Source of the DNA: Opitutia bacterium
GTDB taxonomy: Bacteria > Verrucomicrobiota > Verrucomicrobiia > Opitutales > Opitutaceae
Length of the DNA stretch: 64,000 bases
Assembly: GCA_016217545.1 (NCBI GenBank)
Contig: JACRHT010000017.1
Span: 1,178,001-1,242,000, forward strand
Direction: 5' to 3'
Within the stretch, counting starts at the first letter, position 1. Each line of letters opens with the position of its first letter. Positions 24,715 through 34,088 of the stretch are shown one piece after another. The notes below the pieces were generated by a model. It had not been told where the DNA came from. It saw only the letters and a list, made by a program, of their open reading frames with translations, and made no database searches. The position numbers were made by a program, and so were the translations under genes.

Positions 24715-25704
24715 TCACCACGCGTAGCCGAGCGAGGAGGTCAGGCGGGAATCGGAGCGATAATTCGGATCGGGGACCGAGTGGTCGTAGTCGACTTCGT
24801 AGCGGAGGTTGAGCGAAACGCGCTCGGTCATGCGCGACTGGAGGGCGGCGTTGAACTTCACGCGGAAATTCCCATCGGAAGGCGCGCCGGTGAAGGTGGA
24901 ACGGCCGCCGCGCGCGGACATGTTGGGCGAGTCGGCGAGGAAGACGGTGGCTTCCTGGGTGAACTTGAAGCGCTTGTCCCACTGGAGCGTGTAGTCCTGG
25001 AACGCCGAGCCGAGGAGCGCGGTGTAGTCCTCGAAGTCGTCGCGCGAGAGGCGTTGGAGCACGGCGCCGAGGCCGACGTTCACCTGCTGCTTCGGTGCGT
25101 CGAGGATCTTGTAGCCGCCGCCGAGCTGTTGCTCGACGCTGTAGTTGATCTGCTTGAGATCGTCGGAGGAATAGGTGGTGAGCGACTGCGTGAAGAGGCG
25201 CTTGCTGAAGTCGTGACGCCAGCGGAAATCGGCGAGCTGGCGGTCGGCGGTGACGACGCCGTTGGCCTCGGAGCGGAGGGCGCTCGCGGTGGCGCGGTAG
25301 CTGTTGGAGCGGTTGTCGTGGCCCTCGATCTGGAAGCGCGCGGTGAGATCGCGCTTCGTCTTGGCGCCGTCCTGTGTCGAGTAGCCGAGTTCGATCTGGC
25401 GCGTCCATTTCGGGATCACCTTGTCGTTGCGCGCGGCCGGCGTGCCGGCGGGCGCGGTGGGCACCTTGGCGATCGCGGCGGCGGTGACGGGGCTGGCCGT
25501 GGGCGCGAGTGCGGAGCGCGGGATCCTCAACGTGCCGAGCTGGGCGTGCTGGATTTCGAGCTCGTCGGCCGACTCGCGCACGAGCGTGCCGGTGAGGCGG
25601 TCGCCGTTGGCCAGCACCCAGCTGGCCGCGCGGGCTGGAAGCACGAGGACGAACGTGAGCAGGAAGAGAGAGACGAGGCGTTGGAGATTTTCCCGGGCGG
25701 TCAT
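24715..25704 (-). CDS. DUF481 outer-membrane beta-barrel protein
   Basis: This is a 329-residue protein with a signal peptide (about 1-27, ending ARA). A short domain near the start (SWVLANGDRLTGTLVRESAD) resembles the SH3-like strand pair often found before DUF481. The remainder alternates polar and aromatic residues in beta strands and ends SSLGYAW, with a terminal aromatic residue suited to outer-membrane assembly. DUF481 proteins are salt- or stress-induced barrels of unknown transport role. ATG at 25704 is chosen for the signal peptide. The upstream spacer holds no recognisable signal. Confidence 0.8.
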   Translation of the reverse strand: MTARENLQRLVSLFLLTFVLVLPARAASWVLANGDRLTGTLVRESADELEIQHAQLGTLRIPRSALAPTASPVTAAAIAKVPTAPAGTPAARNDKVIPKWTRQIELGYSTQDGAKTKRDLTARFQIEGHDNRSNSYRATASALRSEANGVVTADRQLADFRWRHDFSKRLFTQSLTTYSSDDLKQINYSVEQQLGGGYKILDAPKQQVNVGLGAVLQRLSRDDFEDYTALLGSAFQDYTLQWDKRFKFTQEATVFLADSPNMSARGGRSTFTGAPSDGNFRVKFNAALQSRMTERVSLNLRYEVDYDHSVPDPNYRSDSRLTSSLGYAW

Positions 25705-25841
25705 GCAGCGAAAAAGATAAAGCTGCGCGTTGGACCCCGCACGGGCCAAGGCGTTCGAATTTTTCTGGGGCTCATCGCCGACGATGCGGCGCGGCAGGAC
25801 GAGCGCGACGTTTTCTACGACGTCGCGCTCTTTCCGAAAAT

Positions 25842-27068
25842 TCAGGCGATCTTGCGGCGACGGCCGGACTTCTGGCCGGTCGTCACGAGCAGTTCCTGAA
25901 ACCAGCGCGTGCGCAGGTCGAAGTGTTTGCCGCCCTTGACGCGGTTGAACTCGATCGGACGGAGGTGGCCGTTAGCTTCCTCGTCCTCGCCGATGAGGCC
26001 GGACTCGCCGCGGAGCGCGCACTCGACGGCGTGCTCGACGCAGCGGGCGATGAGCACGAGGTCGGCGTCGTTGGCGGCGGCGGAGCGGGCGAAATAGCCG
26101 GACTTCTGCACGAGCACCTTCTCGGCGCCGATCATCGTGGCGAAGCGTTTGCCGAACCAGGAGCCGACGTTGATCTTGTCGAGTTTCACATGGCCGAAGG
26201 GGTCACGCTCGATCGACTCGCCGCGCGCGGTCATCTCGGCGATGACGGTCTCGACGCAGGCGCCTTCGGAGACGAAGAGGTTCACGTTGCCGAGGCGGTC
26301 CATGACGGCGCGGAGGCGGTCGGACTCGGCGTGGAGATCGAACTCCATCTCGGGCAGGTAAACGCCGTGGACGCTCCAACGCTCCTCGTGCAGGCCGAGG
26401 CCGGGGAGGAAGCGGCCGCCCTCGACAAAGCGGAGGTATTCGCGCGTGGTCGCGGCCGTGAGCCAGCCGGAGTGGCGGCCCATGATTTCGTGGACGATGA
26501 GCATGCGCGAGCTGGCGCCGTGCTCGCTGACGACATTCTGGAAGAAACGGGCGCCCTGCTCCGCCGCGGTGAGCGCGCCGAGGGATTGGCGGATGGGGAC
26601 GATGTCGTTGTCGATCGTCTTGGGCAGGCCGACGACAGTGAGCTTGTAACCGTTTTTCTTCAGGTAGGCGGCGAGGTCCGCGGCGGCGGTGTTGGTGTCG
26701 TCGCCGCCGATGGTGTGGAGGATGTCGACCTTGTCCTTCTTGAGCTGCTTGGCGGCGACGGCGCGCGGGTCCTGGCCGGGTTTGACGAGACCGCGTTTGA
26801 CGCAGTCGTCGACGTTGGTGAGGCGCACGCGGGAGTTGCCGATGGGGCTGCCGCCGTAGCGGCGGAGGATGCCGGCCTGCGCACGCATGTCGTCGGTGAC
26901 GAGGATGGAGTCGCCCAAGAGGAGGCCCTTGTAGCCGGAGCGGTAGCAGATGATCTCAATCTCCGGCGCGGCGGCGGTGTATTGGAGGATGAGTTCACCG
27001 ACGGCGGCGCTCAAACAGGGAGCGAGACCACCGGCAGTGAGGATGGCGACTTTGCGTGGCTTCTTCAT
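25842..27068 (-). CDS. pfp: Pyrophosphate-dependent 6-phosphofructokinase
   Basis: This is a 408-residue enzyme that phosphorylates fructose 6-phosphate, reversibly when pyrophosphate is the donor. The nucleotide-site loop is GGDDTNTAAADL; the second Asp in GGDD is the residue that favours PPi over ATP (ATP enzymes have GGDG). PKTIDNDIVP is the matching catalytic motif, with Lys as in PPi enzymes. MGRHSGWLTAA forms part of the sugar site. The start ATG at 27068 gives KKPRKVAILTAGGLAPCL, the usual N-terminus. It stands alone on the minus strand. Confidence 0.93.
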   Translation of the reverse strand: MKKPRKVAILTAGGLAPCLSAAVGELILQYTAAAPEIEIICYRSGYKGLLLGDSILVTDDMRAQAGILRRYGGSPIGNSRVRLTNVDDCVKRGLVKPGQDPRAVAAKQLKKDKVDILHTIGGDDTNTAAADLAAYLKKNGYKLTVVGLPKTIDNDIVPIRQSLGALTAAEQGARFFQNVVSEHGASSRMLIVHEIMGRHSGWLTAATTREYLRFVEGGRFLPGLGLHEERWSVHGVYLPEMEFDLHAESDRLRAVMDRLGNVNLFVSEGACVETVIAEMTARGESIERDPFGHVKLDKINVGSWFGKRFATMIGAEKVLVQKSGYFARSAAANDADLVLIARCVEHAVECALRGESGLIGEDEEANGHLRPIEFNRVKGGKHFDLRTRWFQELLVTTGQKSGRRRKIA

Positions 27069-27219
27069 GGGGAAAAGGTTTACCCAAAAGCATTCGGGCG
27101 CGGTGGCGCCAGAAAGATTTCGTGGAATTTTCGTGCGTGGCAGGGGAATAATTTCACGGCTCGCCGCCCGCCCGGCAATGCGGCGGCGACGCAACGTCGT
27201 CCGCAGAGTGTCATAGCGC

Positions 27220-27257
27220 CCAAATGCAAAACCGGCCGCACTTGCGCGCGGCCGGTT
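27220..27257 (-). terminator. Rho-independent terminator after the porin gene
   Basis: On the minus strand AACCGGCCGC pairs with GCGGCCGGTT (27230-27239 with 27248-27257), followed by TTGCATTTG. It lies 30 nt past the porin stop codon. Confidence 0.8.
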
Positions 27258-27287
27258 CCCATTCTGCTATGCGTTCCTGTTTCTGGA

Positions 27288-28019
27288 TCAGAACACGACG
27301 GTGACGCCGAGCGTGACCCAAACATTCTTGGACGGCGAAGCGATGTCGCCGGTCGTATCGGTCCAGTGGACGCCGAGTTTGGCGGTCGCGTTGTCCTGGA
27401 GCTTGATGCTGACCGCGGCGTCGAGGCCGTAGTATTTGTAAGTGTAGCCGGCGGTGCCCGGGAGGTCGGCGTCGCCGTCGCCGATGTCGTTGTAGCCGTA
27501 ATAGGCGCCGACATCGAACGAGCCCTTGCTCATCGGCACGCTGTAGCCGAGGTCGGCTTGCAGCGTGTTGGAGTCGAACTTGAAGTCGTGGAAGACGGTG
27601 AACTTGCCGCTGAGCGGGCCGACCGGCGCGGCGAAGGCGATGGAGCCCTCATAGGACTTCTTGGCTTCGCTCAGGCTCGGACGCGCGGACGGGTAGTAAT
27701 AATAGGTGCCGCCGAGCGTGACGGAGGCGTTGTTCTCGAGGGAGAACGTGTAGCCGCCGAAGAAGTCGTATTCCTTGCCCTGCGCCCAGGCGGCCGCCTT
27801 GTCGCCGAGCGCCTGGCTGGACCAGATGCCGCCGGAGAAAGCGCCTTGCGTGTAGGTGACGGACGGCTGGAGGGCCGAGTCCTGGTTTTTCACGCCGCGG
27901 AAGAAGTAGCGCGTCGTGTAGGTCACGTCGGACGTGATCGAGTAGGAGGACTTGGCTTCCTCGGCGGAAAGGCCGGCAGCGGCAATGAGCGCGAGCGCGG
28001 CGAGCAGGGTTTTTCTCAT
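27288..28019 (-). CDS. TorF-like putative outer-membrane porin
   Basis: This is a 243-residue protein with a signal peptide (MRKTLLAALALIAAAGLSA). The mature start contains SITSDVTYTTRYFFRGV, the typical opening of the TorF family (TIGR02001-type), followed by alternating beta strands and a C-terminal VVF ending in Phe for outer-membrane insertion. Its role is probably passive uptake of small solutes. It has its own terminator and a free upstream region of about 210 nt without a clear promoter. Confidence 0.82.
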   Translation of the reverse strand: MRKTLLAALALIAAAGLSAEEAKSSYSITSDVTYTTRYFFRGVKNQDSALQPSVTYTQGAFSGGIWSSQALGDKAAAWAQGKEYDFFGGYTFSLENNASVTLGGTYYYYPSARPSLSEAKKSYEGSIAFAAPVGPLSGKFTVFHDFKFDSNTLQADLGYSVPMSKGSFDVGAYYGYNDIGDGDADLPGTAGYTYKYYGLDAAVSIKLQDNATAKLGVHWTDTTGDIASPSKNVWVTLGVTVVF

Positions 28020-28172
28020 GATGGTGTTTGCGGTGTGTTGGGTTTGCGTGGTCGACGGCGCATAGGGTGTGCGACGTCTCGCAGGGACCTAAGCATCGTT
28101 CCGGCCAACTTTGCTCTATGACAAAAACATGACACGGAGGCAAGCGGGCGGCCGACGCGGCCCAGTCACCCG

Positions 28173-28204
28173 CAAAACAAAACCCGCGGCGCGGGCCGCG
28201 GGTT
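28173..28204 (-). terminator. Rho-independent terminator after gltB
   Basis: On the minus strand AACCCGCGG pairs with CCGCGGGTT (28196-28204 with 28181-28189), followed by TTGTTTTGC. It starts about 30 nt beyond the gltB stop codon. Confidence 0.88.
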
Positions 28205-28232
28205 GGGAAGCAAAACGGGGTGCCAGGCGCGC

Positions 28233-31200
28233 TCAGCCGAGCGCGGCTTCGTGCTCGGCGAAGACTTGCACGGGCTCGTAGCGGTAGAACTGCTTGGGCG
28301 CGTCGGGCGTCGGCGCGTTCGGCACGACTTTCCAGAATAGCTTCACGCTCTCGCGCCACTGCTCGAGGATGCGCTGCGCGTGCGGCGAACCGGTCGAGGC
28401 AGCGTGGTCGCTGATGAGCTTGCGGAGCGATTCGGCCTCGTCGTCGTTCGTCAGGCGTTCGAGCGTGACCATCTGGTTGTTGTAGCGCTTGGGCAGCGTA
28501 TCGAGCTTGTCGTAGACGAAGGCGAGACCGCCGCTCATGCCGGCGCCGAAGTTCAGGCCGGTGCGGCCGAGCACGACAACCGTGCCGCGCGTCATGTATT
28601 CGCAGCCGTGGTCGCCCACGCCCTCGACGACGGCGATCGCGCCGGAATTGCGGACGGCGAAGCGCTCGCCCGCCCACCCCGCCGCGAAGAGCAAGCCGCC
28701 CGTCGCGCCGTAGAGGCAGGTGTTGCCGATGAGGACGTTGGTTTCCCAAGCGAAGATCTCGTCGCTGCGCGGACGGATGACGATTTCGCCGCCGCTCATG
28801 CCCTTGCCGACGTAGTCGTTGCCCTCGCCGGTGAGCGTGAGGCGCACGCCGGGGACGAGGAACGTGCCGAAGCTCTGGCCGGCGGTGCCGTTGAACTTCA
28901 AGTCGATCGTGCGCGGCGCGAGCGGGCTGGAGCTGCCGCGCAGGTAGGCGATCTGGCCCGAGAGGTGCGTGCCGAGGCAGCGCGATTCGTTGGTGACCTT
29001 GTAGGTGCCGCTGAAACGGCCCGCGCGGCCGGCGACGACGTGGCGCGCTTCCTGGATGATGAATTCGTCGAGCGAACCCTCGGAGCCGAAGCGCTCGTTG
29101 CGCTCGCGCGTGTGGAAGCGATCGAGCTGGCCGGTCGGGTCGACGTTGTGGAGCACGCCGGAGAGATTGATGAAACGCGTCTTCGGGTTCGCCGGGTCGT
29201 CGATCTGCTCGAGCAGCTCGGGGCGGCCGATGACGTCGTTGAGCGTGTGCGCGCCGAGGCGGGCGAGGTAGTGGCGGACTTCCTCGGCGACGGCGTTGAA
29301 GTAGGCGATGACGTTCTCGGGCTTGCCGCGAAACTTCGCGCGCAGGTCGTCGCGCTGCGTGGCGACGCCGACCGGGCACGTGTTGAGATGGCAGACGCGG
29401 AACATCGCGCAACCGGCCGCGATGAGCGCGGCGGTGCCGAAGTTGAACTCCTCAGCGCCGAGGATGGCGGCGATGACGATATCGCGGCCGGTCTTCATGC
29501 CGCCGTCGGTGCGCAGCGTCACGCGATTGCGAAGGCCGTTCATCATCAGAACCTGGTGCGCCTCGGCGAGGCCGAGGACCCAGTCGGAGCCGGCGTTCTT
29601 GATCGAGCCGAGCGGCGAGGCGCCCGTGCCACCTTCGTGGCCGGAGATAAGGACGACGTCCGCGTAAGCCTTGGCGACGCCGGCGGCGATCGTGCCGACG
29701 CCGGAGGACGAGACGAGCTTCACGCAGACCTTGGCGCGCGGATTCACTTCCTTGAGGTCGAGAATCAGCTGCGCGAGGTCCTCGATGGAATAGATGTCGT
29801 GGTGCGGCGGCGGCGAGATGAGCGTGACGCCGGGGACGGAGAAGCGGAGCTTCGCGATGAGCGGCGAGACCTTGTGGCCGGGCAACTGGCCGCCTTCGCC
29901 GGGCTTCGCGCCCTGCGCCATCTTGATTTCGATTTCGCGCGCGTTGGCGAGGTATTCGGCGGTGACGCCGAAGCGGCCGGACGCGACTTGCTTGATCGCG
30001 CTGTTGGCGCTGTCGCCGTTTTCGCGGAGGCCGAAGCGCTCGGGGTCCTCACCGCCCTCGCCCGAGTTCGACTTGCCGCCGATGCGGTTCATGGCGATGG
30101 CGAGCGTCTCGTGGGCTTCGGGCGAGAGCGCGCCGAGCGACATGCCGGCCGTGGTGAAACGGCGGCGGATGTCCTCGATGGATTCGACTTCCTCGAGCGG
30201 CAGGCCGCCGGCGGGGAAACGGATCTTGAGCAGGTCCTTGATCGTGACCGGCGGATGCTCGTCGGAAGTTTGCGAGAAGACCTTGTAGTCCTCGGGCGCG
30301 GCGCCCTTGAGGAATTTGTGCATGCCGGCGACGACCTTCGGATTCCAGCCGTGGAACTCGCCGTCACCCTTCTTGTTGACCTTGTAGTAGCCGTCGTTCG
30401 GCAACTCGGTCGCGGGCGCGGGCGTGGCTTCCGCCTCGGAGGCGGCGTTGTTCATGCGCGGGAAGGCGCGCTCGTGGCGGCGCAACACTTCGTCGGCGAT
30501 CTGGCGATAGCCGATGCCGCCGATCGGCGAGGGCGTGCCGCCGAAGCACTCCTCGATGACTTTGCCGCCGATGCCGATGGCTTCGAAAATTTGCGCGCCG
30601 CGGTAGCTGGCGAGCGTGCTGATGCCCATGCGGGCGAGGACCTTCAAGAGGCCGGCCTCGAGCGCCTTCTTGTAGTTCTTCTCGGCGTCGGCCGGCTTCG
30701 CGGGCGTCGCGAGCTTCCCTTGCGTGGCGAGTTCGCGGACGGTCGCGAGCGCGAGGTAAGGATTGATGGCGTTGGCGCCGTAGCCGCTGAGGCAGGCGAT
30801 GTGGTGGACGTCGCGCGCCTCGCCGGTCTCGGCAACGATGTCGCACTTCAGGCGCAGGCCGCCACGGATGAGGCGGTGCTGCACGGCGCCGACGGCGAGG
30901 AGCATCGGGATCGCGGCCTTGTCGGGCGCGAGGCCCTTATCGGACAGGATGATGATCTTCGCGCCTTGGTTTTCCACGGCGTTGAACGCGCGGTGCGCGA
31001 GGTCGTGCACCGCGTTGGCCAGCGCGTCGGGTCCGGCGTTGGCGTCGAAGAGGACGGAGAGACGGACAACAGCGTTGCGGAACAGCGGCACCGCGTAGAG
31101 CGCTTCGAGTTCGTGATCGAAGATCAGCGGTGAATCCAGCGTGAGCACGCCGGTCGGCGACAGGCCGGTGTCGAACAAGCTCAGGCGCGGGCCGAGGGCG

Positions 31201-32840
31201 GCGCCGAGCGACATGACGGACTTCTCGCGGATGGAATCGATGGGCGGATTCGTGACCTGCGCGAAGAGCTGCTTGAAGTAGCTGTAGAGGAGCTTCGGGC
31301 GGCGCGAGAGGACGGCGAGCGGCGTGTCGTCGCCCATCGAGCCGGTGGGCTCGACGCCGACGGCGAGCGAGCCGAGCACGAGTTCGAGCTCCTCGGTGTC
31401 GTAGCCGAACGCGAGTTGCTGCTGGAGCACCGAGGCCGTGTAGGCGGCGGGCGGCGTGATGACTTCGTTCTCCGGCGAGGTCGCGGCGAACTTCTGGAGA
31501 TTGATCAGGTGGCGCGAGCACCAGTCGCGGAAGACGGGCTTCTCGGCGACTTCCTTCTTGATGTCCTCGTCCATCAGCAGGCGCTGGCGCTCGAGGTCGA
31601 CCGCGATCATGCGGCCGGGCCCGAGACGACCGGACATGACGACCTGGCCGGGGAGGTTCGGCACGAGGCCGGTTTCCGAGGCGAGGAGGATGTGGCCGTC
31701 GTCGTAGAGCTTGAAGCGCGCGGGGCGCAGGCCGTTGCGGTCGAGCGTGGCGCCGACGATCTTGCCGTCGGAGAACACGAGCGCGGCGGGACCGTCCCAC
31801 GGCTCCATGAAGAGCGAGTGGTATTGGAAGAAGCCGCGGGCGTCTTCGCTGAGGCGCGGGTTCTGTTCCCACGCGAGCGGCGCCATCATCATCATCGAGT
31901 GCAGCGCGGAGCGTCCGCCGAGCGCGAGCACTTGGAGGACGTTGTCGAACGACGCGGAGTCAGACATGCCCGGTTGCACGATCGGGTGCAGATCGGCGAA
32001 GCGCCCGCCCCACACGCCGCCGGCCATCGCCTTCTCGCGCGCCTGCATGCGCACGCGGTTGCCGCGGATGGTGTTGATCTCGCCGTTGTGCGCCATGAGG
32101 CGGAACGGCTGCGCGAGGTGCCACGTCGGGAACGTGTTGGTCGAGTAGCGCTGGTGGAAGATCGTGAATGCCGTCGTGTAGCGCGTGTCGCGCAGGTCGG
32201 GGAAGAAGCGGCGGACCTCGGGCGCGTTGAGCAGGCCCTTGTAGACGATCGTGCGCGACGAGCACGAGCAGACGTAGAAGCCGTCGAGGCGCGCCTCGTT
32301 GCAGCGGCGTTCGGCCATCTTCTGCGCGAGGTAAAGGTGGCGCTCAAAATCGTCGTCGCTCGAATCGTCGAGGCGCGCGATGATCGCCTGCAGCACCATC
32401 GGGCGCGTGTCGGCGGCCTTGCGACCGAGGATCGAGTAGTCGGTGGGCACATCGCGCCACGCGACGAAGCCGAGGCCCTCCTCCTTCACCGCTTCGATGA
32501 AAATCTTTTTGATCTGCGCCTGCGCGAGGTCGTTTTCGCGCGGGAGAAACAGCTGCGCGATGGCGAGATCCTTGTCCTTCGGCAGCACGCTGACCTTCTG
32601 CGCGACGAGGTGCGCGCGGATGAGTTCGTAGGGCAGCTGCGTCATGATGCCGGCGCCGTCGCCGGTGGAGGAGTCGGCGTCGATTGCGCCGCGGTGCGCG
32701 AGGGCTTTGAGTGCGGTCAACCCGTGCTTCAGAACGTCGTGAGTCCGGTGGCCGTCGGTGCGCGCAATGAAGCCGACACCGCAGGCGTCGTGTTCAAACG
32801 CCGGATCGTAGAGGGGCGAAGGGATACCGCAGGAATGCAT
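28233..32840 (-). CDS. gltB: Glutamate synthase large subunit
   Basis: This is a 1535-residue enzyme that transfers the glutamine amide to 2-oxoglutarate, giving two glutamates. Residues 1-19 are a propeptide; Cys20 in EHDACGVGFIARTDG becomes the N-terminal nucleophile of the glutaminase domain (about 20-420). A central domain follows, then the FMN synthase domain (about 830-1220) with GKSNSGEGGEDPERFG and the iron-sulfur motif CAMFRVCHLNTCPVG. The C-terminal beta-helix contains repeated Gly motifs (GEGNDYVGKGMSGGE). ATG at 32840 has an AAGGG site five bases upstream. No gltD small subunit is adjacent. Confidence 0.96.
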   Translation of the reverse strand: MHSCGIPSPLYDPAFEHDACGVGFIARTDGHRTHDVLKHGLTALKALAHRGAIDADSSTGDGAGIMTQLPYELIRAHLVAQKVSVLPKDKDLAIAQLFLPRENDLAQAQIKKIFIEAVKEEGLGFVAWRDVPTDYSILGRKAADTRPMVLQAIIARLDDSSDDDFERHLYLAQKMAERRCNEARLDGFYVCSCSSRTIVYKGLLNAPEVRRFFPDLRDTRYTTAFTIFHQRYSTNTFPTWHLAQPFRLMAHNGEINTIRGNRVRMQAREKAMAGGVWGGRFADLHPIVQPGMSDSASFDNVLQVLALGGRSALHSMMMMAPLAWEQNPRLSEDARGFFQYHSLFMEPWDGPAALVFSDGKIVGATLDRNGLRPARFKLYDDGHILLASETGLVPNLPGQVVMSGRLGPGRMIAVDLERQRLLMDEDIKKEVAEKPVFRDWCSRHLINLQKFAATSPENEVITPPAAYTASVLQQQLAFGYDTEELELVLGSLAVGVEPTGSMGDDTPLAVLSRRPKLLYSYFKQLFAQVTNPPIDSIREKSVMSLGAALGPRLSLFDTGLSPTGVLTLDSPLIFDHELEALYAVPLFRNAVVRLSVLFDANAGPDALANAVHDLAHRAFNAVENQGAKIIILSDKGLAPDKAAIPMLLAVGAVQHRLIRGGLRLKCDIVAETGEARDVHHIACLSGYGANAINPYLALATVRELATQGKLATPAKPADAEKNYKKALEAGLLKVLARMGISTLASYRGAQIFEAIGIGGKVIEECFGGTPSPIGGIGYRQIADEVLRRHERAFPRMNNAASEAEATPAPATELPNDGYYKVNKKGDGEFHGWNPKVVAGMHKFLKGAAPEDYKVFSQTSDEHPPVTIKDLLKIRFPAGGLPLEEVESIEDIRRRFTTAGMSLGALSPEAHETLAIAMNRIGGKSNSGEGGEDPERFGLRENGDSANSAIKQVASGRFGVTAEYLANAREIEIKMAQGAKPGEGGQLPGHKVSPLIAKLRFSVPGVTLISPPPHHDIYSIEDLAQLILDLKEVNPRAKVCVKLVSSSGVGTIAAGVAKAYADVVLISGHEGGTGASPLGSIKNAGSDWVLGLAEAHQVLMMNGLRNRVTLRTDGGMKTGRDIVIAAILGAEEFNFGTAALIAAGCAMFRVCHLNTCPVGVATQRDDLRAKFRGKPENVIAYFNAVAEEVRHYLARLGAHTLNDVIGRPELLEQIDDPANPKTRFINLSGVLHNVDPTGQLDRFHTRERNERFGSEGSLDEFIIQEARHVVAGRAGRFSGTYKVTNESRCLGTHLSGQIAYLRGSSSPLAPRTIDLKFNGTAGQSFGTFLVPGVRLTLTGEGNDYVGKGMSGGEIVIRPRSDEIFAWETNVLIGNTCLYGATGGLLFAAGWAGERFAVRNSGAIAVVEGVGDHGCEYMTRGTVVVLGRTGLNFGAGMSGGLAFVYDKLDTLPKRYNNQMVTLERLTNDDEAESLRKLISDHAASTGSPHAQRILEQWRESVKLFWKVVPNAPTPDAPKQFYRYEPVQVFAEHEAALG

Positions 32841-33006
32841 GGCAACCCTTTTGGTAGCACCTCTAATGCCCCTGCAAACGCTACGTTGTGGCATATCCGG
32901 ACTATTAGCCGCGGAAAATTTCGGCGGCGAGCGCGGAGGCGCACGGACATTCCCCCGAGGAGAACGCGGGTTGTGCATAAGCGAATCGCCGTGCAGCCTC
33001 GCCCGC

Positions 33007-33390
33007 GTGCCCGACGACACCGACCCGCCGCGGAAAAACTACGGCTTCAAACCGAAGGAATTCGAGCGCGTGAACGCGCCGCGGCCGGAGCCCGGTGAAA
33101 AGCCCGATGCGCCGGCGGCGAACGACGTGTTCGCGATCCAACGCGAGTTGCGCGAACGCGAGATCGCCGCGGGCGGCGACGAACTCGCCCCACCCGCTCG
33201 CCCGGTGCGCAGCCGCCGCAAGCGCGACTACTGGCTGCTCACGCTCGTCTTCAACGGCGTCCTCGTCCCGCTCACGATTTGGGGCTATCGCACGCAAAAC
33301 GCCGTCCTCTTCGTCTACGGCATCGCCGCGCTCGCCCTCGTGAACGTCGCCCTCGCGTGGGTGCTGTGGGTGCTGATGGACAACTACTGA
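33007..33390 (+). CDS. Small two-helix membrane protein, unknown
   Basis: This is a 127-residue protein that I do not recognise. The N-terminal 75 residues are hydrophilic and charged (NYGFKPKEFERVNAPRPEPG, then FAIQRELRERE). Two membrane helices follow (about 79-97 and 100-122), separated by a short loop, ending in DNY. GTG at 33007 is proposed as the start because the upstream open frame overlaps the gltB promoter region and has odd composition. It diverges from gltB. Confidence 0.55.
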   Translation: MPDDTDPPRKNYGFKPKEFERVNAPRPEPGEKPDAPAANDVFAIQRELREREIAAGGDELAPPARPVRSRRKRDYWLLTLVFNGVLVPLTIWGYRTQNAVLFVYGIAALALVNVALAWVLWVLMDNY

Positions 33391-33426
33391 GCCCGCGGCC
33401 CTACCCTCGTCCGCGACAACACTCGA

Positions 33427-34080
33427 TTACGGGGGGACCGGCAGTGCCGGTTCAGCCAGCAATCGCACCGCGGAAAAGTGCCCGGACGCTGGCGGCTTCA
33501 GCGGCTGCTCGACAATGAACTTCATCGGCCAGACCAACTGGCCCACCGGTTCGTAGAAACCTTCGCGAACAGTCACATCTCCGAAGTGATTCGAGCGAAT
33601 GCGTCCGTCGCTCGGATCGAGTTCCACCTCGAACGCCTCCTGACCGGCCGGTTTAATCCGGATCCGCGTGAGATTGATCCACTCCGCCCGCGTCGCGGGA
33701 TCGCGGAGCAGACGGAAGAAATGATACGCGGCATGCTCACGCAACCGATCGGCCACACCAGCGTCGCGCTCCGGGTTTCCCTTCGCGGCCCGGCGCCAAC
33801 CTGTCGCGCCGTCCCACCAGGACTCCTCGTTCGTCAGCATATCGCGGGACCACACATGGCCGCTCTCGAGATCGAGGCGATACAGCACCTCGCCGACGCG
33901 TGTGCCACCGCTGAACCGGGTCAGGCGATAGGTCATCGTCCGCACTTCACGCAACGGCGCCCAGCCGCCGAAACTCGTCGCCAGCGCGTCGAGCGGGGCC
34001 GGCCGGGTGCCTGCCAGCGCAGAGGCCGCTGCGAGCAGCAGCGCCCCGGCGAAAACAATCCAAGCGCCGTAACGCGTCAT
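33427..34080 (-). CDS. Exported protein of unknown function downstream of pheA
   Basis: This is a 217-residue protein with a signal peptide (about 1-23, ending ALA). The mature part has a YRLTRFSGGTRVGEVLYRLD strand pair and an NLTRIRIKPAGQEAFEVELD segment, and looks beta-rich, a little like lipoprotein-localisation or outer-membrane-associated folds. No family is recognised. It begins 8 nt after the pheA stop, so it is probably the last gene of the aroF-pheA transcript, although a role in Phe synthesis is not suggested by its export signal. Confidence 0.55.
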   Translation of the reverse strand: MTRYGAWIVFAGALLLAAASALAGTRPAPLDALATSFGGWAPLREVRTMTYRLTRFSGGTRVGEVLYRLDLESGHVWSRDMLTNEESWWDGATGWRRAAKGNPERDAGVADRLREHAAYHFFRLLRDPATRAEWINLTRIRIKPAGQEAFEVELDPSDGRIRSNHFGDVTVREGFYEPVGQLVWPMKFIVEQPLKPPASGHFSAVRLLAEPALPVPP

Positions 34081-34088
34081 TTCGGGTC

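Noticed and set aside
25923-28121. Open frame of 732 codons on the plus strand across pfp and the porin gene
   Set aside because: It spans two well-recognised minus-strand genes and the terminator between them.
28380-31133. Open frame of 917 codons on the plus strand opposite gltB
   Set aside because: It is a shadow of gltB in GC-rich DNA. The translated product is Asp/Val/Arg-rich with no domain, and the gltB reading on the other strand is unambiguous.
32841-33006. Possible sigma-54 promoter upstream of gltB
   Set aside because: A TGGCA-like word is present, but no GC/TTGC element at the right spacing was found.
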